DNA of 64,000 bases from Coturnix japonica. Taxonomy: Eukaryota; Chordata; Aves; Galliformes; Phasianidae. The position numbers and the translations under genes were made by a program. The stretch covers positions 51,035,457-51,099,456 of the forward strand of contig NC_029520.1 of the NCBI RefSeq assembly GCF_001577835.2. Direction: 5' to 3'. This document shows, piece by piece, positions 25,101 through 34,975 of the stretch (position 1 is its first letter; every line of letters begins with the position of its first letter). The notes under the pieces are model-generated. The model was given only the letters and a program-made list of their open reading frames with translations, was not told where the DNA came from and did not search any database.

Positions 25101-28100
25101 TTCAAAAGGCGGAGGCAGTGAAGTCACCCTCTGCAGCGCCATATGTTTGTGGAAGCATCGCTGCAGTGAATTATTTTACAGAGCAATCAGCAGATGCTCT
25201 TGCAGGAATTATTTGTAGCTCTTTGTCTGCCTGCTGCATGGAGTAAATTTGGGCAATCGCAGCATTTCATAAGTGTTCAAGCACATTTGCCGTTTTGTGG
25301 TAATGAGAAGCCTGTGCCACTGGGATCCAAGGGCTTTATGAGGACATACGTGAGCACAAAGCCCAAAGAACGTACGTTAATAGAAGCGGTGGTGCCAGCA
25401 ATTGTGAATGGAGATGCTATCTGCTCTTGGTTTTGGCTGCAAGCAGCTCATGCCTGTTTGGCCAACACCACGCAAGCATGTAGAGTCAAGCAATTTCTGT
25501 CATGATGATTACCGTAGAAGCTTAATTAAGCTGTGAAATCTTGGCATTTCTGCTCCAAATCCAAAAATAGCTGGGTGAAAGATAGGGAGAGATTAATCCC
25601 AATGTCAGTCTCCTTGGAGCTCTTTAGGAAAGATTAAAAAGTTGTACCACTTAGCAGCTGGAGAGCGTTAATAGCGAGGCAGAGTTTTCTGCTTTAAGCC
25701 TCTGCAGATCTCGTTTGCTATAAATATTAATAAAGCTTTTCCCAGGCTTACTGCAAGTCCCTCGCAGCTCCTTTTCCAAGCTAACATCTGCTGCTGCCTT
25801 CACAGATGCAGAGGGGCTGCTGAGAATTAAGGAGGAGAACCAGAAGCATTACCGCAGGGCTCAGCGGCATCAGGAGAAGAAGGAGAAGATCCAGAGGCAC
25901 AACCGCAAACTGGGGGACTTGGTTGAGAAGAAAACCTATGACTTGAAAACCCAGCATGAGCACCTGGCAAACCTCCGCCGGACGCACATCCTGGAGCTAA
26001 CGTCGGTCATATTTCCCATTGAAGAAGTAAAGACAAGCATGAGGTACAGAAGGATTGCCTCTTTTGGGCTTGCTTTCTTTAGCTTTGAACACCTTAATGT
26101 GAGTCTTGTGAGTCTGAGCTTAACGCTGTGGCTCCCTGAGCATCTGTGGGGAGGAGGAGGTGTTTCCCAAAGGCATTGGACCTGAAGACCAGAGCGTATG
26201 AATCTGAGACCCACTGAGAGGTCTGAGCTGTGTGTCCACTCTTAATATAGACGATAAGAAAAAGCCCAGAGCAGAGTAGTGTGGTGATAAAGGGGTTTAG
26301 CAGCGCTGTTTCTACAGTGTGCTGCTCTCTGTGAAGTCTGGTTGTGTGCCTGCCAAGTACATTGCTGACTGTATTATTTTAAAGTAACTTAAAAACTGTT
26401 CTGTTCTTCCTTGGGTCCTACAGAGATCCTGCAGATGTGTCTTCTGAGAGCGATAATGCAATGACCTCCAGCACTGTGAGCAAGCTTGCAGAAGCCAGGA
26501 GAACCACGTATCTCTCTGGGAGGTGGGTGTGTGATGACCACAACGGGGACACCAGCATCAGCATCACGGGGCCTTGGATAACCCTTCCTAATAATGGAGA
26601 CTACTCAGCATATTACAACTGGGTTGAAGAGAAGAAGACTACACAAGGACCAGGTAAGAGGAGAGGTCTGGGGAAGTATCTGGGATGGAAGTCGTAGCTG
26701 CAAGCCTTGAGTGCCAGCAGAAGGCACAGGGGATCAGGAGAACCCTTTGGTTCTTTCCTGGGCAAACCTGAGATAGAAGTAAAGAAACACCAGCATAGGA
26801 AGTAGTTCACTGCAAGCCTCTTGTGCAGGAAATGCTCATTGGGACACAGTGCAAAGTGGAAGAGAGATGAAGTGAATTATTCACAGTTTTGACATGGTTC
26901 TCATGCTGTGGATTTACCAGGAATTCCAAGAATTACTATTTTGTACCAATTTCTGACAGATCTCACTGTAAGTGACTGCTGGATTCAGGCAGCTCTCAGT
27001 ACTGACAAATGGCATTTCCAGAGGAGACTTCAGAAATGCATTAACACACCCACTGAGGCTTCATGTAAAACGAGGCTTTCCTGCTGTCTTTATTTCTTTT
27101 AGATATGGAACATAATAACCCTGCTCACACCATCAGTGCTGCATTGTGCTATGCAACTCAGCTCGTTAACACTTTGTCTCTCATACTTGATGTAAATCTT
27201 CCCAAGAAGCTCTGCAACAGGCAAGTAAATGCAAGCCTCTAAGAAGGTGAATCAATGACCAGTGCTGAATAACCTTCATTCAGTTTGGTTTTGTGAATGA
27301 AGTCATTGCTTGGAACAGCCTTTATGGTAATGGCTGACAGCTCACAGATTTTTCTTGTGCCATTTAATTTCACAGGGAGGTCCAGTAGGAATTTAGACCA
27401 CAGTTAATCCTCCCCCCCTCCTTTTCTACCTCCTGAGAGCACAGACCAGCCATTCAGAAGGACAACCTTCTAACTAACTTAGTCAGCACCCTCAAATCGG
27501 AGTGAAATATGACAGTGTGTGAATAGCACTTTTCATTTTATCAGACCCTACTGTGCTTTACAAAGTGCCAGCTCAATTCAGCAGCTCTTAGTCATCCCGA
27601 GCAGCTCCGCTGCATTAAGAGATGTAAAATGAGACCTTATAATATGGTATGACAGCAGTGTAATTCTCTCTGGATTAAAACACTGGTGGGGAGTGTAGCT
27701 GGCTGCCAGGTATCTGGGAGTGTGTAAACCCAGCTGTGATGAAAGGCACCATTAGGTTTTTAATGCCGACACAGGGCAGATGGGACCTGTACAGAAGTAA
27801 TTCAGAGGAAGCCGTGGACTTGGTTTGTGTTCTGGGGGTTTCAGCTGTACTGCTGAGATTAAAACATCGCAGAATTACAATCATAGAATCCTTAAGGTTG
27901 GAAAATACCACTGAGATCATCTCCAACCATCAACCCATCACCACCACACCCACTGAAGCAGCGATTGCCATTGAGGGCACAGTTGGTTGTGTAGGATCTC
28001 CACGGGTTTTCTTATGCTATTGTTTGGCTGTTCGGTCTTGACAAAAAGGTTGGGAACAGGAAATGAGGCAAGATTTAAAAGGAGAACCAAAATAGTTTGT

Positions 28101-31100
28101 GTTGGATCTCTGTGTGTTTGCATATGGTTCACGTTGCCCGTCCTGGTGAAAGCACTGGGGCTTGGGCATGCCTTGTTTGTTGATAAAGTGCTAACAGAGA
28201 TAACGCTGATGTGCATAGTAGCTGTATTGCCACAGCGTTTTGTTGTGTGTATATATGTGTATGTGGTCCTTCAACAGTGAGTTCTGCGGGGAGAATCTCA
28301 GCAGGCACAGGTTCACGCGAGCAGTGAAGAAGCTGAATGCCAATATCCTTCACCTCTGCTTCTCTCAGGTAGGGGGAATGCGTGTGTGGATCCTTTGAAT
28401 AGCTTTTAAGATATCAGCTGTGCCTGCAGGTTTCCTCCAATAACCTGTTGTCTCTTTTTCTCCCCCTCTCCGTGGTAGCATGTCAATTTAGATCTGTTGC
28501 ACCCATTGCATACGCTCAGGAACCTCATGTACCTGGTCAGCCCAGACACTGAGAACTTGGGCAGGTAAGAAAAGCAGCATGTCAACACAGCCGTGCTTGA
28601 ATCCCCTCGGGAGTTATTATGCATTTGTGTTGTGGCTCCTGAAGTTCTTTTCTGCTGCACCTACACGTAAATCCTCAGCACATCAGACATTAGGGTGGTT
28701 ACGAGGGGAGGACAAAGGGAGCACTGATTTCCTCTTGGGATAATCCAGTCACTTGTGCCTGAGAGTCTGCGAGTGTTTGTGAATTCTCCTGCTTTATTCA
28801 CCCATGCTCTGACATCCACTGTTCTGGGTCACAGACCTAGTCTTATTTAAGAACCTGCAGTGTCGCTGTGTCTTCAGGTTTATGTTCTTTGGGTATATCC
28901 CTACTTAGTCCAAATATACAGGGAGCCAATGTAGCTCACTGTGGAAAAAGGAGGTGCTTTGCTGCTGCTTGTCTGCAAACAGGGAGAGGGCAGGGAACAC
29001 CCAGAGAGTGAAGGGCTGTGTGCTGGAAGGGATGTGAGAGCCACAGTGGACAGAAAGCTAAACATGATGGGTCCCTGTGATGGGAAGCAGGAAGGCAGAG
29101 CAGAGAGATGGGTCTCATTTCTCTGTGCAGCTTACAAGAAATAGAGGCTATGCATGGCTTTGCGGTCCTGCAAAGACCACAAGCACCATTGGATGCAAAG
29201 AGCTGGGTTGAATCGAGGTGCATGCTTTTAACACAGATATTAACTACCAGCAATAGTGGAGTGGAGAAGTTTGTTCTTTCATTGTGTCTTCCTCTCAAGG
29301 CTGGATGAGTTTTTGGAATGGCTGCATTCATCAGGCAGGATTTGATGGGGGATGTGGTAAGCAGTGACCTTTGTTGTAGAGGAGGTCACAGCAGATGATC
29401 TAATGGTCCCTCCTGGCCTTAAACCTGATGACTCCCTTATTCTGTTGCCTTGTTAAGCAAAATGCTGTGCCGGAGGGCAGTGCTCCCACTCCCTTCTGTA
29501 TGATGAAAGAGTTTACCCCCAGTTTCTCAGCTGTCTGCAAGGTCTGCAGCAACCAGCTGTCTTCATTTTCCTTCAGGCTTCTAGGCCTCTAGCTGCCTCA
29601 CAGCCTCCTTTATAAGCTAACTTTATAAGCTAATACTCTCACATATGTATAATTTTACCAAGCTTTAATTGTTTGGGTTAACATTGTCCTTTGCTAAATG
29701 GCTGCTTCAGGCTGCTACTCCATGTATGGCTGGAGAGCTGCCTGCAGTTGGAGAACCACTGTTAACTGTGCTAAATTCTTGCTCCTGTTTCACTGAGAAC
29801 CTGGAAGAGCTTTGTGCTTTGGAATTACATTTGTTTAACAGAGACTTTGCTTGTGGGGAACCAGCTTTCTCCTACCTTTGTTTGCACCTGGCTTTGTCTG
29901 ACAGCAACTCTGCAGGTGCTCTGGATTATCAAAAAATACTTTGAGTTGGAAAGGACCATTCAAGGCCATCTGGTCTCAGCCCCACTGCAGTGAACAGGGA
30001 CACCCACAGCTCCATCAGTGCTCAGAGCCCCATCCAGCCTGACCTTTGGGGGTCTGCAGGGATGGGGTACCCACCACAGGCAACCTGTGCCACTGCCTCA
30101 CCACCTTTATCATAACAACTTGTTTTTCCTCATATCTCATCTAAATCTCCCTTCTTTCAGTTTGAAACCATTTTCCCTCATCACAGCAGACTCTGCTAGA
30201 GAGTCTGTTCTTTCTCATAGCTCCCCTTTAGATTTTGACTCACCATAGGTGCAAGGCTGTGGGGACTGGGCAGAGTGCAGTTGCTTCTACTACCAGGCAG
30301 TGGCAGCAGGGAACTCAGGAGTCACTCCTAGCAGAGCTGGGTTTGGTCAGGACATCTGGAGATCTTATCCAAAGCCCCACTCAGAGCAGAATGAACTAGA
30401 ACAAGCAACTGAGGACCAGCTCCCGTGGGGCTTTGAGTATCTCCAGTGGTGGAGACTCCACGACCTGACTGGGAGAACAGTGTTCCATTGCTCTCGTGTC
30501 AAAAAGAACTGCAGCTCTTGCTTGAGGTGAAGTGCTGCTATGGATGGTGCTCTGCAAGCTGTAGAGTACACCCTTCCCCTTGCTGATCTACACCCTTCCC
30601 TGCAGCAGTCTTGGCCCAGCCAAAGCTAGCGTTAAAAATCAAAGCTGTCCCACGTCGAGCTGAGATTTCCACTAGTGGAGCTGTGAGTTATCATCAATAG
30701 CTGTGTGTGTGTTTCACTATCTGCTGCCAAAGCCAAACAGCTTTTCTGCCGTTCCTGCTCCATGGACTGGAACCCACTATCGTTTCCTTGGTCAACTGTT
30801 TTCCTTTTGCCGCTGTCACAATGCAGTTATCTCTGTATCCAGGGAGCCTCTCTGTGCCAGCTGATAAAGACAGAGGTGCTCTAATGTCTGTTCCATGCAC
30901 ATGACAGAGCAGGCTGCTTAGGCACGCCTAGGGCTGCTCCTTATCTACGTTGTAGTGGAAGGGCTGACAGCGTTGTGTCCATATCCACAGGTCTGGCCCT
31001 TTTGAAATCAGCGCTGACCTGGAGGACTCCATGGAGTTTGTGGACCCCAGCGCCACCGGAGAGACAGACGAGAGCGGAGACGAGCGCGTCAGCGACGAAG

Positions 31101-31297
31101 AGACGGACCTGGGGACAGACTGGGAGAACCTGCCGAGCCCCAGGTTCTGCGACATCCCTTCCCAGCAGGTGGAGATGCTGCAGAGCCAGAGCACGCAGGT
31201 GTCACAGCCCATTGCCAGCAGCAGTGCTGGCGGGATGATCTCCTCCGCTGCTGCCTCAGTGACCTCATGGTTTAAGGCGTACACTGGCCATCGCTAA
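18863..31297 (+). CDS. ATG14: Beclin 1-associated autophagy key regulator ATG14 (Barkor), ten coding exons
   Basis: ATG14 directs the Beclin 1-VPS34-VPS15 PI3-kinase complex to the ER to start autophagosome formation and later aids tethering. Coding exons: 18863-19077, 22185-22247, 22368-22410, 22810-22891, 25806-26043, 26424-26653, 27103-27220, 28278-28368, 28479-28564, 30991-31297. The phases agree throughout and give 490 residues against 492 in human. The N-terminal cysteine motifs needed for ER targeting are CPLC (41-44) and CAKC (53-56). A charged coiled-coil region spans about 72-180 ([17 protein letters not shown]). The middle region carries [20 protein letters not shown]. The last ~80 residues are the BATS membrane-binding region ending [13 protein letters not shown]. 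Exon 7 ends with a GC donor (AACAG|GCAAGT). Only the Gly/Thr/Pro-rich stretch 6-30 differs clearly from the mammalian protein. Confidence 0.97.
19281..19420 (+). mobile_element. CR1 LINE, 3' fragment (ATG14 intron 1)
   Basis: It contains GAGGCCAGGCTGGACGGGGC and CTTGAGGTCCCTTCCAACAC and ends TGTGATTCTGTGA. It belongs to the same subfamily as the minus-strand copies at 58475 and 61079. Confidence 0.9.
19438..19650 (-). mobile_element. CR1 LINE, 3' fragment (ATG14 intron 1)
   Basis: Reverse-oriented CR1 with GCCCACAGTGCTCATCCAG, CCAGCCTGGCCTTGAATGCC and GGGGGAAAAACTTCCTCCTT. It lies tail to tail with the plus-strand copy only 17 bp away. Confidence 0.93.
20572..20614 (+). repeat. G-rich tract with quadruplex-forming pattern
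   Basis: Seven runs of three or four G with short spacers, including GGGGTGGGCTGGGGTTGGG, lie in ATG14 intron 1 on the transcribed-RNA sense. It may derive from a decayed CR1 tail, which has a related G-rich stretch. Confidence 0.7.
20680..20906 (+). mobile_element. CR1 LINE, 3' fragment (ATG14 intron 1)
   Basis: It runs from GGGTTGGATCTTAGGAGGA through CCCAGAGGGTGGTGACGCAC to the end CTGTGATTCTATGAG. It is the same subfamily as the minus-strand copy at 19438, which makes an inverted repeat about 1 kb apart. Confidence 0.93.
21720..21815 (-). mobile_element. CR1 LINE, 3' fragment (ATG14 intron 1)
   Basis: ATCACAGAACCATAAAATGG is followed by GGGTTGGAAGGGATCTCAG and TGGTTCCAACTCCCTGCTG, a reverse-oriented CR1 3' end. 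Confidence 0.85.
22892..25805 (+). other. ATG14: ATG14 intron 4
   Basis: A 2.9-kb intron between the GTGAGT donor and the CTTCACAG acceptor. I see no coding exon and no recognisable CR1. Open frames are short and lack similarity to proteins I know. Confidence 0.7.
27221..28277 (+). other. ATG14: ATG14 intron 7, a GC-AG intron
   Basis: The junction is AACAG|GCAAGT at the donor and CAACAG|TGAG at the acceptor. Phase and protein ([12 protein letters not shown]) fix the boundaries. GCAAGT is the usual form of a non-canonical GC donor. A short CR1 lies inside. Confidence 0.93.
27880..27955 (-). mobile_element. CR1 LINE, 3' fragment (ATG14 intron 7)
   Basis: TCATAGAATCCTTAAGGTTG followed by GAAAATACCACTGAGATCAT is a reverse-oriented CR1 end. 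Confidence 0.85.
29296..29440 (+). mobile_element. Old CR1-type LINE 3' end
   Basis: The sequence AATGGTCCCTCCTGGCCTTAA after GCAGATGATC resembles the 3' end of ancient CR1-like LINEs. It is more diverged than the other copies. Confidence 0.5.
29940..30240 (-). mobile_element. CR1 LINE, 3' fragment (ATG14 intron 9)
   Basis: TTGAGTTGGAAAGGACCATT leads into CCCCATCCAGCCTGACC, ACCACAGGCAACCTGTGCC and CAGTTTGAAACCATTTTCCC, a longer reverse-oriented copy. Confidence 0.88.
30360..30520 (-). mobile_element. CR1 LINE, diverged fragment (ATG14 intron 9)
   Basis: GTGGTGGAGACTCCACGACC and GGGAGAACAGTGTTCCATTG match the CR1 region for GGAGACTCCACCACC...GGCAGCCTGTTCCA in reverse orientation, with several differences. 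Confidence 0.6.
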
Positions 31298-33450
31298 TGA
31301 GCATGGGCAAAAAGGGTGACAGGATTTTGGAAGGAATCCCTCCCCAGCAATGCTGTAGTAAACCTTACATATTCAGTTAAAGTAGTGCCTGGAACAAAGA
31401 AAAGGTCAGACTTCAGTTTTGTAAACCAGAAGAACCTTTTTATCGACCCGCGATGACTGTGACGGTACCGTTCTGTAGATGAGCTGTGTTAATTCTGACA
31501 GGTTCTGTGACGGCACTTTGTGTCTTGGTTCAGTCTGCATTGTTGGATATGAAAGGAGGAGGACCCGGCGGCCTCCAGCTCTGCTTCCTAAAGAAGAAAC
31601 AGATTGTGGAGTGTTTGGATCCAAAGGAGCACAGAGGGAAGGCTGCTCAGTATTCAGTCTGGACGGTGGTGCAAATGCAATTCACGTGTTCTTAACTCCT
31701 TACAGGGTTTACGTTTGTGCGTTTTAAATCTGTCTTGCATAATGCAAAAAATGCATATTTCTGATGATTCCTTTTTTTTTTTCATTCAGGATGTGACAGA
31801 TATGCATTTTTAACATGTTTTCTAATCTCTGTTGCCATATATTTTTTTAATACGGAGTATCAGCATGGACAGGAATTCACACAGCAGGTTGCTCTTAGTT
31901 CAGGTTTGGATCTTGACTCGGTTTTGCTGTATGAAGCTGGTTTGCTCTGTGCTGTTTCCACCCATCAGTCTGTTAAGTTCTGTGCTGTGCTCTCCAGGCA
32001 CGATGCTCTTTATACTCTTGATACCACACACCAAAGAAACACTGGATCTTCTCTTAGCTAGACCCACATCTGCCACCATCGTTGCAATAACACTCATCAG
32101 TTACACCGTGTTGCCACTTATATTAGAAAAACCCTCATTTCAAGCTAGCTTTGTGAAGTACTTTGTTCTGCACAGGACATGCATTTTAAACCCTATTCTG
32201 TTTTATGTTGCTGGTGGGTTTTTCTTTCTCTTTGCTGATTGCCAAGGAGCTGATTTCATCTCACTGCAGTGCTGCTCCCAGGGCAGCAGGGCGTGCTCAC
32301 AGAACCATGGGAGGTGTGATACTGACGGGGGTTTGCTAAGGACTGCTCCTCCACTTCCTCTGCCTTGCGGGATGCAAAAAGATGGTTTTGCTCAGTGAGG
32401 CTTCCATTGTCTGCTTTGCATTTTACACAGCTGGGATGTTGCACGTCTCTGCGGGCATTAGTGTGAAATCATCCTCCCATCCCCCCCAGGTGGAAGATTT
32501 CCGTCTTCCCTGTTGAAGCAGCTGAGAATGCAAGTGAGACACACAGAGTATCCTTATGTGTGGTGGAAGGGCAGCAGCAGCACTGTGTCCAGTGGTACAT
32601 CCCAGCTCTGTCCTGCACAGAGTCTTTGGGATGGGAATCTGTTTGGGGTTTCTTTAAACCAAAGACCCTTAACTCTGCACTAACAGCCTGTGCACTGTTC
32701 TACAAGGACACCCAATTTAGGTTCTCGTTACTGCAGTCTTGGCCCCACTGCCTACTGTCCCCTTAGAAGCTGTTGATGTCTGAGCAGCCAGCACCCACCA
32801 ATGCCCTACACTGGGCTTTTAGCATTGCACACCCCATCTTGCTTCCCTATTTATTTTGCATTGGACTCCACCTATAGGTATATTTTTACTACACATTTCA
32901 ATCAGTCTCTCATTGCTGCCTTTGTGTATGCAGAGCCCTAAGGGCCAGGCCATGGTTCTGTTTGTATGCTGTCATTTATGTATTCTGAGGGGGAAAAGCC
33001 ACCACCACAACACCTTTCTGAAGCCATATCTGTATTTTAACCATGGTGTTTTCCAAGTAATTTATTTGCAGCCATGTCACAGAGTGCGCAGTGGCACTAC
33101 GAGGGCGTGAGTGCATCCAGACTGGTCCTTTTTGTAACAGAATAGAGTGTTGTTTTTGAAGTGTTTTGCACGTGTGTAGCTAAGGGAGAGTTACATGTGT
33201 CCAAACCTTGAGTGCAATCAATGGGATTCGTTTTCTAGGTTGTTTGGGAGGGGTGGGGGGGAGGGAAGCACTGTCTGCTCATTGCAGAGCAGTTGGTGCG
33301 GGGTGAGGGCAGCAGTTCCAGCTCAGGCCCAGCCCTGCAGCTGGGTTTGGCCATTACAACTTCCCCACGAGATGGAACTAAATACGATTATTTTTTTTTC
33401 TTTTCTAAGTTTTATTGTATCATTGCAATAAATCTTTAACAGTAATTTTT
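31298..33450 (+). other. ATG14: ATG14 3' untranslated region
   Basis: Between the stop codon and the first clear polyadenylation signal lie about 2.1 kb of AT- and T-rich sequence without splice signals or repeats. The extent is inferred from the signal. Confidence 0.75.
33427..33432 (+). terminator. ATG14: ATG14 polyadenylation signal
   Basis: AATAAA follows a T-rich stretch and is followed by TTTAACAG and a T9 run, a suitable downstream U-rich element. It is the first AATAAA I see after the stop at 31297. Confidence 0.8.
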
Positions 33451-34245
33451 TTTTTAAGTGGTAGAATTGTCACTTCTTTGTGGTTTGAAATGCGCCGGGG
33501 TTACACAACAGTTCCCAGCCTCCAAAGCATCACACAGACAGCAGCCCTGCTACAGGGCCCACGTTTAAGAGCAGTGCCATGCAGCAGGGCTCATTCCAGG
33601 AACTGATGGATAAAGCAGCTCGGGAGGGCACAGAGTGAACCACTCTGCCTTTAACTGCTGCAAGGAACAAACAGATCCCTCTGCTGTTATTGTCTTCTCA
33701 CTTCCCCCCTCCAGTGGCCTTGGCCAGTGAAGGTGACCAGAATCTCACAGGCCGTTCTAAGCAAAATGACCTCACTGGTCCCTTATCTAGTTACAAAATA
33801 TTTCCCTCTGCTGCTTCTATTTCAGCCCAGCAGTGACTTTCCACACCGCCGTCAGTACCGCCCATTTATCTCCACTTTTCCAGAGTCCTGGGTGGGGGGC
33901 AGGAAAGTCCTTTCTTTTCCCTCTTCCTTAATTGAAACTAAGGTGTGGCCTTTGATCCCAACAGCTGCTTTGGCAAGATTTCAACCAGAGGGCAGTACTC
34001 ATCCCAGCCCTGCACCCCCCCCTTATGAACCCAACTCACAGCCACCCTGGAGATGCTGCTTCTCCTCCCTGAGCTGCCCCTCCATGCAGCTTTCTGGTCT
34101 CCTTCCTCATGGCTGGCACCACAAGCTGGAGCAGAGCACTACAAGAAAGGGTTTGGGTTTCATAGGGTTACACTGCAAGTCTGAGCTCAACTCCTGTCAT
34201 ACAGCACTTTCACAAGACCAAGGCAGGTAAGGCAGATCTGGAATG
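33451..34245. other. Short space between convergent ATG14 and FBXO34
   Basis: About 0.8 kb separates the two 3' ends. A 167-codon frame at 33727-34230 has no recognisable similarity and is taken as chance. Confidence 0.7.
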
Positions 34246-34250
34246 CACGT

Positions 34251-34256
34251 TTTATT
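34251..34256 (-). terminator. FBXO34: FBXO34 polyadenylation signal
   Basis: TTTATT on the plus strand is AATAAA on the FBXO34 strand. It is the first such signal after the stop at 34976 and implies a 3'UTR of about 0.73 kb. Confidence 0.75.
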
Positions 34257-34260
34257 TAAG

Positions 34261-34455
34261 TAAAAAAAAAAAAAACCAAACAAAAAAAACCAACCCCCCC
34301 CCCCAAAAAAAAACCCAAAAAAACCTGACTTCCACATGTTAGCCAAACTATCATTCAATTAATGGCATATTTGTGAGGGGGAAAAAAAAAATTCAGAAAA
34401 AACCAAAACCCCCCCCCAAAAAAAAACCCAAAAAAACAAACCAAAAAAACCCAAC
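34261..34455. repeat. FBXO34: A/C low-complexity block in the FBXO34 3'UTR
   Basis: Two clusters of long A runs and C runs (34261-34325 and 34381-34455) are separated by about 55 bp of unique sequence. In the FBXO34 mRNA they read as U and G runs just before the polyadenylation signal. Confidence 0.9.
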
Positions 34456-34975
34456 CAGACAACATGGATAAAGTAGGCAAGAACTTTTTTATACTCTGAC
34501 TATACAATAATATTCTTTTTTTTTTTTCTCCAATGCCAACACTACAGTCATGTTCTGTTCTAGTCTAGTTTTAAGGTTGTCCAGTTAAGTTGTTTGAAGA
34601 TTCTTTAACCAAGTTGGCCTTTACCTATTTAGAGTTTCTTCGCAGAAACATTCATATATTATACAGGATATACAGATTTTGAAACATGACACTTAAAAAC
34701 ACACACAACTATAGCTGCAACACTATGGTAGCTGCATTGTAGTGATTACGTTGTTCAGCCAGCTGTAGACTCTGTATGTACAATTAGTTTTTATAGTGTT
34801 ATTTACATAGATGGACTAAAAGCTTTCTTTATCCTAAAAGGTAAAGGCTCTTGTGTTGAAGTATGTGCAGTTTCATAGCCCTGTGAAAAACACGACAATT
34901 ATATACACTGTAAACAGCACAAGGCATGAGAATCTCCTCCTACCTCAAACCATCTCACAGGAAAGTGTATGTGCA

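Larger units (their letters stand above)
28565..30990 (+). other. ATG14: ATG14 intron 9
   Basis: A 2.4-kb intron with no coding exon. It holds three CR1-derived segments of different ages, listed separately. Confidence 0.7.

Noticed and set aside
33727-34230. 167-codon frame between ATG14 and FBXO34
   Set aside because: Lies in a short intergenic gap, lacks similarity, and runs into the FBXO34 poly(A) region.
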